Shown here: piece after piece, positions 44,801-58,129 of the stretch
How positions within the stretch are numbered: position 1 is the first letter of the stretch
How the letters are laid out: the number at the start of each line of letters is the position of its first letter
Assembly (NCBI RefSeq): GCF_025698545.1
Contig: NC_068573.1
Location: 6,143,001 to 6,207,000, forward strand
Reading direction: 5' to 3'
DNA length: 64,000 bases
Origin: Gossypium raimondii
Taxonomy: Eukaryota; Streptophyta; Magnoliopsida; Malvales; Malvaceae
The notes under the pieces: model-generated
Database searches by the model: none
What the model was told of the DNA's origin: nothing
Seen by the model: only the letters and a program-made list of their open reading frames with translations
Program-made: the position numbers and the translations under genes

Positions 44801-47800
44801 GAAGAAGATTATGTTGAGGTCCATGGAAATCGTTTTTGGAAGCCGTTTGTGGAGAAGCCTGTTGATGGTGAGTTTGGTCTTTATATTTCCTTTAACTTCT
44901 TGCATATATTTACTTCTCGCCAATATCCAGAGAATGAATTTAATATGGTTCTGTCATTCTTCTTGTTTCCATAAAGCTTGAACTTCCTTGCAAAGCATGT
45001 TAAAACATCTTTTCTTTTTGGTCGTGAAAAAGATAAACTAGTGGACATTTCATATATTGCTCATTTCTGCAAGCAGTTGAGTTTGAAACCTAATTCATGG
45101 TGCTCAGGAAGGATTCTTGTTCTTTTGTACTTCATAATTGCATCAGCAACAACTGCAGCTCTAGTTTGATTGGTTGACCCTTTTTCCAGTTTACACATAA
45201 GCTAACAACTTTATTTTGTTCTTCTTTGAAGGGGATAATCATAGTATAATGATATATTACCCAAGCTCAGCAGGTGGAGGCATGAAGAAATTGTTTAGGA
45301 AGGTCTGAATACCTACTTGAACTTATGGCTACAATTTTTCTGTAATTTTTCAGCTCTGATATGAATTTTATAGCATCAGGGTTATTTTGGAAAATGCTTT
45401 TTTTGCTCATTTTCTTTTCAAATGCGGCTGCCAATATCCAAATAGCTGTCCTATGATCAATTTAATATTTAAATTGTAATATGGTATTATTTTTTTCTTT
45501 ATTTTTTTTGTTATCGTTTTTAGGTTGGGAACAGATCAAGTGAGTTCCATCCTGAAGTTAGAAGAGTAAGACGTGAAGGTTCTTACATATATGAGGAGTT
45601 TATGCCGACCGGAGGAACAGATGTCAAGGTTGTGCATTTTGGTGAAAAGAAATTTCTAGTTAATTTATTGTTTTCTAAAATTATACTTGTATGAAACTAA
45701 ATTCTTGTAAACTTTTTGCACTAAAGAAGAATACTATTTATGCTGAGCTGTGTTTGATTGGGAGAGAGTGGAGGGAAATAGATTATCAAGGGTACCTCAC
45801 ATTTGCAGTTTCTTTGAATTTGATACTATTAATTCAGAACTTAATTTGGCATTGACTTTTGTATCAATAAGAAATAGCTATCCTACTTGCAAGTTGCAAT
45901 CACATATTGGTTTCTTGTGTTGTTGCTGGTTTTGTTTTGTTTCGGTTTTTTTTTTTGAGGTTTTGTTTAAGCATTAGCCAATACTCTTGCTTCTGCTTTC
46001 CCTCTCTTTTGCAAGTTTGTCTGATTATCTTGTCAAATGAATGTAGGTCTATACGGTTGGCCCTGAATATGCTCATGCGGAGGCTAGGAAATCTCCTGTT
46101 GTTGATGGTGTTGTTATGAGAAACACTGATGGCAAAGAAGTAAGTATTTGGTAATATATTATCCAAAGCATTTTCTTTATTTCTTTTCTTTGATGCATGC
46201 ATATGAGTGCACATCAGAAATCCCTATATTTGTATCTTTTTCAACACTTGATTCCAAACAATCTTTATCAATTATCAGGAGATTGTACCAATTAGATTGT
46301 CATGTGAAAGAAATTAAAGTCAGGTCATTAACTTTTAAGTTGAAACTCGGTATACATAAGGCATAAGCCAAAGGAGGTAAACATGTCGTGCTCTATGATG
46401 CGCATATTGCTTTAGATGTTTTAATCGTTTGAATGACTTAAACCATTGCCCATACCTTCAGTCCTGCATGGTGGAAAATGGCCAATAGAATACATTGTTA
46501 AATCAATAGTTTAGCAGAAAATCATATTTAAAATGATAGTTTGCAGGATATCAAATGCAAAAGCCTCTAATTTGGTTGTATCTTACTCAAGTAATGGTTT
46601 AAATTATTTGCTTGGATTTGTGGCTAATCATTTGCCATTAAATGCACGTTGAAAATTTATGGAAAGGTTAATTATAATTGATGGAACATGTAGTACTAGT
46701 TTCTAATTACTTAGCGCTTTTGCTCCCATAATTGATTCAGTGCTATTACACTTGCACATGAAGGTTGGAAATACATGATGTTTGAAACGTATCTTTATTA
46801 CCTATATGACAGGTCAGGTATCCTGTGCTGCTGACACCTAATGAGAAGCAAATGGCAAGGGATGTCTGCATTGCATTTAGGCAAGCGGTACGTTGATTGA
46901 ATCTCCTTTGCAACAGATGCCTTAGTGTTTGACCATTGTGGATACATGACCACATATGTTCTGCAAATATTACTCGAAAAGACTCACATTTGTTTTTCTT
47001 TCCACTATGCCTTTTCTTCCTTCCTCATTCTAACTTCTGATCCTTTGAAACGTGAAGTTTGCTATAATTATGTTCTCATGGTAATTTCTTTTGCATTGAG
47101 AGCGTGCCTTTTCTGAAAAGATTGATCACAAGCTCATATTAGCTTCTTGAGATGTTATTTGCACTTCTTGAGGTCTGTTTTAGCAGTAAGTCTCATAAGG
47201 CAATAAAGATCTTTGTATCATGTTGGAGTTACTATCAATTTGGTTTACAAAGAATGGTTTTGTTCAATGGAAGAAAATTAATGTATATCTTTTTTCGAGG
47301 TTGTCTACGTGTTGCAGCAATATTTGCACATATCTTCTCTTATAATCGAACATAGAAAGATAGGGTATATTAAGAAGTATGTGCTTTCCTTATTTTGACA
47401 GAACTGTCCATTTGATAACAATTTTGTTTTCTTGCAGGTTTGTGGGTTTGATCTTTTGCGTTCTGATGGGTGTTCATATGTTTGTGATGTGAATGGATGG
47501 AGTTTTGTTAAAAATTCTCACAAGTAATGCTAATAAATTTCTCTTTGCTCTCGTGATTATTCAAGGTGTTTTTAGCATGGGTCTTTTTCATTTGACTATA
47601 CTACATATTGTCTTGAGTTGATGTGTTTATTTTCCCCTGTTCTAAACTGGTCGTATTTTGTCTTGTTTAATTGTTTTGAAAAGACTTACAGGCTCTATTG
47701 TTATACAGGTACTACGATGATGCTGCTTGTGTTCTAAGGAAAATGTTCTTAGATGCAAAAGCGCCTCATCTTTCCTCAGCAATACCACCAACTTTACCAT

Positions 47801-50800
47801 GGAAGGTAAACGAACCAGTGCAGCCTTCTGAAGGACTTACTCGTCAAGGAAGTGGAATCATTGGCACATTCGGGCAGTCTGAGGAGCTACGCTGTGTTAT
47901 AGTTGTTATTCGCCAGTATGTTACTCCATTTTCCTTACCGTTTTCCCTTAGTTTGTTGGAAATCCCTGCATTTTATTCATAAGCTATCCTGAATGTGCAG
48001 TGGTGATAGAACTCCCAAGCAGAAGGTGAAATTGAAGGTTACTGAGGAAAAATTGCTAAACCTGATGCTAAAGTACAATGGGGGAAGACCCAGATCTGAG
48101 GTGAGTGTTTCACTTCTTTATTGCGTACTTCTTTTCTACAAATAGATTCTGTTGCCTAAGCAACTGTTTGTTGTTTATACCACATATTAGACAAAACTTA
48201 AGAGTGCTGTTCAATTGCAAGATTTGTTGGATGCTACAAGAATGCTTGTACCCCGTTACAGGTAGCTCTTCGTTTTTTGTAAATTTTCTTATCTAGCAAA
48301 AACAATTTATAACATCCCCTTCATGACAACTTAAAACATCAAAAGGAATGAAAGCAAAAGTTTGTAACAGCGGATGTTATCGGACAGGAAATAGGAATTC
48401 CAAAAAAATTAGTAGGATAGGAATTGAGATTTGTTTTAATGAGGCTATATTGTAATCACTAGTTGGTTAGTTGAATGAGAGAAGCTAAGAAGGTACCTAA
48501 TGCTTGTTGGTTAGTTTAAAAGAGGAAAGATGTGATTTTGACAGTTGAAGCAAAAGGAAAAAAAAAAGGAGGGGGGGGAATTTGAGCTGCCTTCTGGTAC
48601 TTAACAGAACTTTGATGGCCATTTTTCTTTCTTTATTTTCTTTTAATTATTTTTTGGGGGGTGGGGATGGGAGGAAAGGTGTTTACTACCTGTAGCAATA
48701 TCTGCATATGATTTTTAGTTTTCCTTTCCCTATAAAGTACTTTATCACTTGGAATTTTGAATTTATTGAAAGATCAATAATGATTTATCTTTTGAATATT
48801 TATGTGATATAGACCAGGTCGTGGCAGTGACAGTGAAGCAGAAGATATTGAGCATGCTGAAAAGCTTCGTCAAGTTAAGGCAGTACTTGAGGAGGTTATA
48901 TATCTTATCTTGAAATGACTTGCTTTTTCAGTCTGCTAGTTTTGCTGAATTCATTGTATCATCGCACTCGGGCAGACCTCTTTGTGTGGATGTAGAAGTT
49001 CATGATTCCTCATTCCTCCTTTATCATAAATTATCATTTCTTGATTATATAATATCCTTTTTTTAATTGTTAATGTGGGCTGGCTGTCTCATACTAAATG
49101 CTTTTGATTCCAGGGAGGGCATTTTTCTGGTATTTATAGAAAGGTTCAGTTAAAGCCTCTTAAGTGGGTTAAAGTTCCAAAAAGTAATGGTGAAGGTGAA
49201 GAAGAACGGCCTGTTGAAGCACTAATGGTTCTTAAATATGGGGGTGTCCTTACACATGCTGGGAGGAAGCAGGTAATAAATATGAACCTCCCTTTCTTAA
49301 TTCCTACATTACTAGTTCAAGTACTTGTTCAATTAGCCTATAGTTTGTAAAGAGAATCACTTTTCACTTGAGAAGCCAAGCTATTCCATAAATTTAGAAA
49401 ACTATTTGAATTTGAATTAAAAGTAAGGGATAGCATTGAAAAGTTAAACATGAGAAGGGTTTATTGAATTTAAAGTGGAAATTCACTTCAAGACATCTAA
49501 GGTTGGAACTTGGAAGGAAAGAAATTCATTTTGGACACAGCAATAAAAATTTAGCTAAATACCTGTTGCTTCATTTGTTTGTTTTCCTTTTTCTTTTCTC
49601 TTCCTTGATTTTTGTCTCTCAATCTCATGCAGGCAGAAGAACTGGGTAGATATTTCCGAAATAACATGTATCCAGGTTACCAACAATAGACCCTTTTATC
49701 TTTGTTAGCAGTCTTCACCTTGTATGGCAGGAATGTGCTCGTTATAGATATGTTGACATTTTTTGTAGTTGTTCAAGTTAATCTTGACTCTTAAGATTTA
49801 TTTTTATTTGTTTGGTAGATAAAATAGTGATGAATTCAGGCGTATGCAGCTTTTTCTTGATGGATTTTTATAAAATTACAGGTGAAGGTACCGGCCTGCT
49901 TCGCCTTCATAGTACATATCGTCATGATCTAAAAATTTACAGTTCTGATGAGGGCCGTGTGCAGGTATGCCTTAAATCATAGATGAATGAGTATAGATTT
50001 TGATCTTTACCTGTTTGTGATTCATATCTGAACTAAGTTGCTATAACCTTATTGTCATTGTTGTTTGGCATTATTAATAGGTTTGTAAATTAAATCATTT
50101 AACAGATGTCTGCTGCTGCTTTCGCTAAAGGCCTGCTTGACCTTGAAGGGCAACTAACACCAATCCTGGTATGTAATGTTCCCTTAATGAGTGCATTCTT
50201 CCTTTTAACATTGAATTTGCTTGACTGAGTTGGTTATCCTTTTAGGTCTCCCTTGTTAGCAAGGACTCCTCAATGTTGGACGGACTTGACAATGCCAGCA
50301 TTGAGATGGAAGAAGCCAAGGTTTGTATCTCTTCTTGCCCTTGATTTTGCAAGCTGTTTTTGCATCATTCGGCAACTCATTAAACTAGAATTCTTGGCTT
50401 GGTAATTGATTTGATTTATCTATCCATTGGTGTGCTGTATGAAATTTTGACTACAAATGGCTTGATTATTTAATTGGGCCAAGAGCAGAGCTCTGAAAAT
50501 GCTTATTTATGACCTTGAATGACCTGGATATAATCTGGAGAATCAAATAAGTTAACTCATGGATCCATATGAACATTTTCGACCTTGCATCAACCTATCA
50601 ATTACCTGAATAAGGGAACTCTGGATCACTTGACTAAAGAGACTCTGATATAGTGTTCAGGAACAATCTAAAATCTTAAGCTCTAGGTGCCTGCTTAATA
50701 ATGGGTTTATATTTCTGTGGACATGTTATTTAGTTGTGCGGTCATTAGTTATTGCCTTCTGCAATGTTGTTCTCCATCTATTTCCATAAGTTACCATCCT

Positions 50801-53800
50801 ACCCTTCCCACCTAGAACAGGGTATAAGGACAGATCATTCAAGGTAAAATCGTTCTTTCACATTTTTGAGTGCTGTCTTAGACTTCCTCTGGATTTTGCA
50901 GGCTAGGCTGAATGAAATTATAACATCTGGTGCAAGGAAAATTCATAGTAACGGAACATCTAAATGTCCTTGGATGACTGATGGAGCTGGATTGCCTTCT
51001 AATGCTTCTGAACTGCTTCCGAAACTGGTAATTTCATCATACCAAGTGAATATGCAACACTGTTGTCACTCCTCTCCTCCCTTTGTTACCAAGTGAATAT
51101 GCAATAGAAGATTCTATTGCAAGTATTTCCAATTTTTGTTGCCTCCTTTTCATTTTGCACCTCTTATATACCAGGTAACCTTGACTAAGAAGGTTACTGA
51201 ACAAGTGAGACTACTTGCCAAGGATGAAGACGAGACTCTTACAGAAGCAAGCCCATACGATGTGATTCCTCCATACGATCAAGCAAAAGCTCTTGGTAAG
51301 ACAAATATTGACATCGATCGTATTGCTGCTGGATTGCCTTGTGGTAGTGAGGGATTCCTGTTGATGTATGCTCGGTGGAGAAAACTTGAAAGAGATTTGT
51401 ATAATGAACGTAAAGAGTAAGTATCTACCATTCATTCTTCCTTGTACTTGTGCATTAGGTATCTGAATATTATGCCGGTTATGTTAAATTGTCATTCATG
51501 TACATTGTATGAAGAGCATTATCCATCTTTAAGCTAGCTATAAATTTCCATTTAGTGTCTTGAAACTAGAATTCTTAATTAATATGTTATTCTAGCATTA
51601 TTGTTTTTACTAACATTGGACTTTCCTGCAGACGCTTTGATATAACTCAAATTCCTGATGTTTATGACTCTTGCAAGTGAGTAGCTATTTTAATTCTATA
51701 AGCATTTTCTTTTCTAGATAATAGGCACTCTATGCACAACGAATTCTATAGTTCAGAAAGTGTGTGGAAATCCTTTCTTCTTGGTTTAAGAATTTCTCTT
51801 TGCATCCTAAATTTTCTCCCAATTTAGTTTTCTTCTTATTTATTTTCATTGATCCTTTTAATTTTCTAAACAGAAATTTGAAAATCGTCTATTTGTCTCA
51901 AGGAGATTGTTGCATGATTGCATTCCAGCACCACACGTTATTGCTGAAGTGAATATCTCTTTGAATTTTAGAAAATGAACCCATCTATGATGATGGTGTA
52001 GGTAGATTGAGAAACTGGAGATTGCATCTCACCGTAGTATTGGATTTAGGGTTGAACATTTGCTTCTTTTAAGGACGATATCTGCATATTTAGCGTTTGT
52101 TTAGATTAGGAAAAATAGTGCATTGATAAAATGCATAGTATGACATCGCCATAATTTTGATGTCCATAAACCTATTATACAAATCTCCTAAAACTCAAGC
52201 AATTTGCTCTGTCTTGATTTTTAGATTTTAGAACTTTCACAATACATTAAGTTCTTGGCCTTTACAAATTTAAACGCTTCGTTTCTTTCTGAACACTTTT
52301 ATATGTTTGATTAACCTACTATTGCAGATATGATCTTCTGCACAATGCTCATCTTAATCTGAAAGGTCTGGATGAGCTCTTTAAAGTTGCCCAGGTAAAC
52401 ATCTTTACCACCATGGAGTTGATTTTTTACAATGGTTATATTAGCAGTTCGCCCCTATTTAATCTTAATCAGCCATACGTACTGATCTGCAACCTCTTCA
52501 TTTACTTTTTTCTTTTCTTCGTTTGGTGACTACATCCTATTGCTTTCCAAAGTTTCCTAGGCTGCTTATTGACCTTTGCATCCGTTTTTGTCCTAACTAG
52601 TCTGTGTGATCTTGTCGCAGCTTCTTGCAGATGGTGTCATCCCTAATGAATATGGCATTAATCCGAAGCAAAAACTAAAAATTGGTTCAAAGGTGATTAC
52701 TTTCTGCATTTCTTATTCAATTAGAAATGTTCGGACAAAAGATCATACTTAGTATTTTTACTTAATTTATTAATGTTAGAAGGTCCTTAATGCTTCCCAC
52801 TTTAACAATGTACATTTAACCTTCATTAATGCAAATGAACTACTTGCAATTCTCCCCACCCCCCTAATTTTTATTCTGTTCCTTTAGATTGCGCGCCGTT
52901 TGTTGGGTAAAGTTTTGATCGATCTGAGGAATACTCGTGAGGAAGCCCTTAATGTTGCTGAGTTAAAAAGTAACCAAGACAAGTGCTCAAAATCAACTAA
53001 GAATGGGAAGGATGATAAAGATTCTGCACCAAAGTTTTTCATCAATGGGGATGACACAAGGCGATCTAGCACCACAAGTGAAATTTCAATGGATCAAGAA
53101 GATGACGATGATAAAGAAACCAAATACCGTTTGGACCCAAAGTCGTATATAAAATCTTTGACTCATGCATTATTCCCTGTATTTTACTTTATCATCTTAT
53201 ATTTGACTCTTTGTCCATTCAGGTATGCAAATGTCAGGACACCTGAGCGGCATGTGAGAACACGCCTTTACTTCACATCAGTAAGTGCAAATCACGAAAG
53301 AACTAACCATTCTCTTTTCTCGTGTTCAACCTAACAGGCGGACTTCCAAATTTGCTATATATGTACTTCCAATTATTTTTGCTAAAAATAATTTGGCTTG
53401 ATTTGTCTGACAGGAATCCCATATCCATTCCCTCATGAACGTGCTTCGTTACTGTAACCTGGATGAATCTCTTCAGGGAGAAGATAGTCTTATTTGCCAG
53501 ACTGCCTTGAAACGTTTGTATAAAACCAAGGAGCTTGACTACATGAGTTACATTGTGATAAGGATGTTTGAGAATACAGAGGTAGGGGCCTTACTTTATT
53601 ATAGGTCCTTCTTAGAGAAAGATGGTCAAGTCATTAAGCTAAATGCTGCCATATCCAGCCATTGGTAACAAGTGGCATTCCTAACAAGTCGACCTTTATA
53701 TTAACTGATTTCTCATACTGTGTGTATGTATGTATGGAATTGAAATTACAGGTAGCGTTAGAAGACCCAAAAAGGTTCCGCATCGAGTTGACATTTAGCC

Positions 53801-54249
53801 GTGGTGCAGATTTATCCCCATTGGAGGTAATACTGTCAAATATACAAAGAGAAACTCTAATGGAAGAAACGATCAAAATCTGAATTTAATTCCAATATTT
53901 TTTCAATTTTATATAGATATGAACCATTTTTATACTTCTTGTTGGCTGCATGAAACTACACTAAAGCAATGTGCGTTGACAGATGAATGACAGCAAGGCT
54001 GCTTCACTTCACCAAGAGCATACATTGCCGATAATGGGTCCAGAAAGACTGCAAGAACTGGGATCCTATCTGACATTAGAGAAAATGGAAAAGATGATTC
54101 GTCCGTTTGCAATGCCGGCGGAAGACTTCCCTCCTCCAGCAACTCCTGCCGGATTTTCGGGTTACTTTTCCAAAAGTGCGGGGGTGCTTGAGCGTCTGGT
54201 AAATCTATGGCCTTTCCATAAGAATGCTGCTCATACCAATGGAAAATAA
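41883..54249 (+). CDS. VIH: Inositol hexakisphosphate / diphosphoinositol-pentakisphosphate kinase (VIP/PPIP5K type)
   Basis: Thirty coding exons, all GT-AG with consistent phase, give 1062 aa, the size of Arabidopsis VIH1/VIH2. Exons: 41883-41975, 42143-42202, 42539-42585, 43324-43407, 44281-44344, 44714-44867, 45232-45302, 45524-45628, 46047-46139, 46813-46887, 47438-47523, 47709-47915, 48001-48100, 48191-48261, 48813-48894, 49114-49272, 49633-49675, 49882-49964, 50106-50168, 50246-50320, 50902-51027, 51175-51416, 51632-51676, 52328-52394, 52621-52692, 52888-53141, 53223-53280, 53414-53581, 53752-53826, 53983-54249. Residues about 15-345 form the ATP-grasp kinase ([50 protein letters not shown] with metal-binding Asp299/Asn301). 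Residues about 370-1000 are the histidine-acid-phosphatase-like domain (RHGDRTP, His380; ESHIHS at 894-899). The enzyme makes and breaks InsP8 in the cytosol, a phosphate and jasmonate signal. All key residues are present. Confidence 0.96.
42422..42433 (+). repeat. Poly(G)12 in VIH intron 2
   Basis: An uninterrupted run of 12 G, unusual in this AT-rich sequence. It is prone to length change and to sequencing error. Confidence 0.9.
44350..44600 (-). other. Exon-like sequence inside VIH intron 5
   Basis: Within intron 5 the minus strand has an open frame (44568-44368, 66 codons) of balanced, non-AT-driven composition ([47 protein letters not shown]). Local GC is higher than the flanking intron. 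I do not recognise the protein. It may be a captured gene fragment or an ancient insertion; chance cannot be excluded. Confidence 0.3.
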
Positions 54250-55352
54250 CAAATTCGTGCTTCATTTTCCCTTTTGTTTTTGTTGTGCTAATGATGCATC
54301 TCACTTTTTTGTTTCTACTTCTGCTCAATATAACAACCAAGAAATGTTTGACTAAAACAGTTTGCTCCTGACGACTTTCAACAACTGAGTTTTGTTGGAA
54401 GATTTAAAATTGTATAAAATTTCCCTCTGGTTAAAGCAATTTTGAAAAGAAAATAGGGAGGTTTGGTTTATAGAGTAGGTGGCTGGGTGTGCAAGTTATT
54501 TGGTTTAATTTAGAAAAAAATGGGTGAATTATTTGAGGTCCAGTAATTTGAGTATGGAGAAAGTTGTAGTTAAATATCCTAGTATTCCGCTTGAGACATT
54601 TTTGGGATAATATTTGGATGTTTAAATGATTATCTGTGGATCCGTAATTTTAATACGCTTTTGAATTTTTAGTTACAACATATTTAAATTTTGTAGATAA
54701 AATCATATTTTAATCCTCAATACTTTTTGAATTATAATTATAATTTGCCATAAAAATATTTAAAAAATAATATTCAAAATAAGATAATTATTTTAAATAT
54801 CTCTACATTTTTTTATCAGAGAAATACATTTTTAACATCTTTTCTTAAATTATATAATTTTAATTAAATCATTGGAATTTTTAAATTTGTCACTATTAGG
54901 GAAAATATTTGGCCTTTTAAGAGTGAAGATTTTAGACTTCACAAACAATATTAAGTCGAATATTAAAAATAGAGACATGGTAATTTTTTAAGAACGTTTA
55001 GAGAATAAAAAAAAATATTGTCAGTGTAACAAATATTAAATTTTAATTTTAATTTTATTGTTTTATTTATTCAATTAATTAAATTATTTTAAACATAAAT
55101 CTAATTAATATTTATAGAATTAAAATAAATATTATTATATGAATTTATTTTAAAAGATTATAAACAACCTAATCAACGGTTAAATTGTACCGTGCTTTTG
55201 TTTTAGCATCCAGCCATAAAATTTTTTATTTTAATTACTAAACTATTTGAATTGGACTTTTTAATTGCTGTTTCGTTAAGTTTGAAATGGTTGGCACATT
55301 TAATTCTCTGATAAATAACTTGAATGGCCAATTAGCTATGTTTCATTTTAAT
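54250..55352. other. VIH 3' UTR and AT-rich intergenic DNA
   Basis: The VIH 3' UTR should lie in roughly the first 300 bases. Position 54905-54975 contains a copy of the dispersed AGATTTTAGACTTCACAAAC repeat. No other feature was recognised. Confidence 0.4.
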
Positions 55353-55357
55353 CCATT

Positions 55358-57207
55358 TGTAATACTCAATTTTAGCCCGGGGTCACAAAAAAAAAAAATC
55401 CAATGTAATATCATTTGGCCTAATCGGAATTGCCCATTACTTGAAAAGGTTGAAACATAATCTTAGATATAATATATAATCTTAGATATGATATGTAATC
55501 TTAGATATGATATATAATCTTAGATATGATATGTAATCTTAGAAGATATGATTTTGTAAACTTAGAGATTTAATTTGTAGATACCCTTTAATCTCAACCG
55601 TTGATGTAATTGATCTGTACCGTTAGATTTGGGGAGGCTCAACTATAAATAGAGGCCTCTCCCTTTATTGTAAAAAAAAAAAAGTGGAGGAGGAATAAAA
55701 AAAGAACGATTGACAGTTTTTTAAAGGTGGCTTACTATTTTTTTCGATTACTTTTTTACTTATTTACGATTTTAAAAAAGGGAGAAGGTGATACCACTGC
55801 GAATTTTATTTATTTATTTTATTTATCCCCTCCGCCTTTTAATGTTTTTGTAATTAAGTTTTTTTTTATTTTTTTAATTTACCATTTTATTTATTTTAAA
55901 TTCCAATTTAATCCTTTTGAACGGCGCCGTTTTAGAGGAGAAGGGAAAATTTCCCTTCCAGCCCCTCTATGTAATTCGAGCGTTCAATTAAGTCCTCCAG
56001 ACTTTATTTATTTTAATTTACCCGGATCTTTCTTGGCGATCCAATTTAGTCCATTTTCATATTTTCTTTAAAATCAATATTTTTGATAATGTAATTGTAT
56101 TCTTTTATTTTTATTTTATAATTCTCATATGCAATTATTATTATTATTATTATTTTATATATGTATATTTTTAAGCATGTATTTATGTTTTTTAATACTA
56201 AAATTTTCACGTACTTATATTTTATATACACATGTTTAATTTATTTAATTAATTTTAATATTATATTAATTGTTTAAAACTTATGTTTTTTATGTGTACA
56301 GTATATTTTTTATCATTCGCTTATTAATTTATGTTTGCATATTTTTATTATTATCTTGCCTATTTATTTGATATTTTGCATGTCATTATTTTATATTCAT
56401 TTGTTTATATCATTTCTATGCTATTGTTGTATTTGTTATCACGATATTTGCACATATAATATAACGTTACATCATCTTTTACTCAAATTTAAAAATAGAA
56501 AATTTTCAAAATTGAGATAATGCTCGTATTTAGGATTTTCAAGGAAATTGAGCCTTAACGTATTGGGTTTCGATTTTCTTCGTTAAATCTAACAATCGAG
56601 CATTTCTCTTTAATCAAAAAATAAGAACTCATTATTGGGAATTCAACACGTTGTGTCCTAACGTATTGGATGTGATGCATTGATTTCTCGAAATGAAGAT
56701 TTTTTCTAAAAAATAATAAAGGAAATATTCCGAGTTTGGGATTTTAAAGGAATTGTGCCCTAACGTATTGGGCCGCGATTTCTTAAATCTTGAATAAATG
56801 GATATTCTTTTACATTTTTTATTGCACTAGTATTTTGCCCTAATTCATTTTTGGGGAAAATTAGAATGTCATGCCCTAACGTATTAGGTGTGGTATTTTC
56901 TTTCTCTAAAATGAGAAGGGTCTTAATACGTAACGTTTTTAAGTTTTGCCAAGGATTACGTTTTTTTAAATTTTCGACATTAAGACATTAATCAATTAAC
57001 TAGGTACCAATTTTTGGGAGTAATAAGGGTGCTAATCCTTCCTCATACGTAACCGACTCCCGGACCCGTTTTTCTAAAATTTGTAGACCAAAGTAATTTT
57101 TAGGTGACCCAATCACACCTTAATAAAAGATTGGTGGCGACTCCCAATTTTTATTTTTTTAGTCGACAACCTAAAAAATTTTTGTTTTCGAAAAAATGGT
57201 TTCGACA
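55358..57207. mobile_element. Solo long LTR no. 2 (CCATT TSD)
   Basis: The LTR begins TGTAATACTCAATTTTAGCC and ends AAAATGGTTTCGACA, length 1850 bp, flanked by perfect CCATT duplications (55353-55357 and 57208-57212). It is homologous to solo LTR no. 1 at 36438-38912 and is in the same orientation, but has its own TSD. A TATA box (CTATAAATAGAGGCC, about 55642-55656) marks the likely retroelement promoter. Four tandem TCTTAGATATGATATGTAA-type units precede it (55460-55560). No internal retroelement sequence is present. Confidence 0.88.
56550..56892. repeat. Four-copy CCTAACGTATTGGG array in solo LTR no. 2
   Basis: The block CC(T)TAACGTATTGGG(T/C) occurs at 56553, 56657, 56758 and 56876, spaced 104, 101 and 118 bp. 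Each is followed by a GATTTCTT/GATTTTC-like stretch and an A/T-rich spacer. Solo LTR no. 1 has three counterparts (CCTAACTTACCGGG, CCTAACTTACTGGT, TCTAACTTACTGGA) at 38338, 38434 and 38531, spaced 96-97 bp. Confidence 0.8.
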
Positions 57208-57212
57208 CCATT

Positions 57213-58125
57213 AATTATAAAAGATTTTCGATTTAATCATTAAAGTTTTTAAAATATTAGCCACCATGCAGATAATAGAAGTTTGATGTGGCTATTTTAA
57301 TAACTAGTTTTATCCTTCAATATTCATACATTCTATTAATTTAGTTCTAATTCTAAAAAAATCAATAAATTTAACCTTAAACTGTTTTTTTTAGTATTTG
57401 GTGTTAAGACTGCTTTTAAAATAATTTTTATAAAAGAACATTTCTCAACTTATGATCTTTTTGGAGCTGAAAATTAAAAACATTTAAATTTTTAGTGTCG
57501 AAAAGTATTATTTAATCTAAAACGTTAAAAGAAAATTTCACCAACAACTTATCATCTTTTTGGTAGAGAAAACTAAAACCTTCAAGTTTTCCTGCACTAA
57601 ATAACACCAATTTGTGTATGGAGTGTTGTATTTAAAGATTTTATTAGTTTCTTGGAATTAGGAGTCACAATTTGGATTGTGACTTATATATGACAAAAAT
57701 AAGAAGATAGAAATGAACTGTCATAGAATAGTCAAGAAAACAACTCGAAAAACACCATTACAGTCATGATTTTGGTAAGTTTCTAGGTACCTCATCATCG
57801 CAACTCTTTCTTGGTTTAAGGCTTTAGCCTATTCATGAAAAAGAAAAAGCCTCTTTCTCACCCACGTCGAATATTTGGAGGATTAATTCACTGGACTTCC
57901 ACACATATTCTCGAACAATGCCTTGTTGCGTAAACCGTCACAACTTGGCCCGAGCCTTATCCTTAACATAATTAGGGTAAAACTATTACTTGGATTCTGT
58001 TTATAACTACAACCTTGTCCCAATAACGACACCACCTCATTTCTCATATGTACACTTACAACTCCACTCTTAGCATGGGTATTGTTGCTGATAAGCCATA
58101 AAAGTAACATGTTTTTAATCCTATT
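57213..58125. other. Intergenic DNA
   Basis: No gene could be supported. A 75-codon minus frame at 58110-57883 has no recognisable domain. Confidence 0.4.
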
Positions 58126-58129
58126 CTTG

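Noticed and set aside
45900..46214. Antisense 104-codon frame overlapping VIH exon 9
   Set aside because: It is a shadow of the VIH exon and flanking intron; VIH phase and conservation are decisive.
55460..55560. Possible CRISPR-like array (regular TCTTAGATATGATATGTAA units)
   Set aside because: Units are directly adjacent without unique spacers, lie inside a plant LTR, and the organism is a eukaryote.
36438..57207. The two long LTRs as the ends of one giant retrotransposon containing VIH
   Set aside because: Each LTR has its own perfect 5-bp TSD (ATTAC and CCATT) on both sides, so they are independent solo LTRs.
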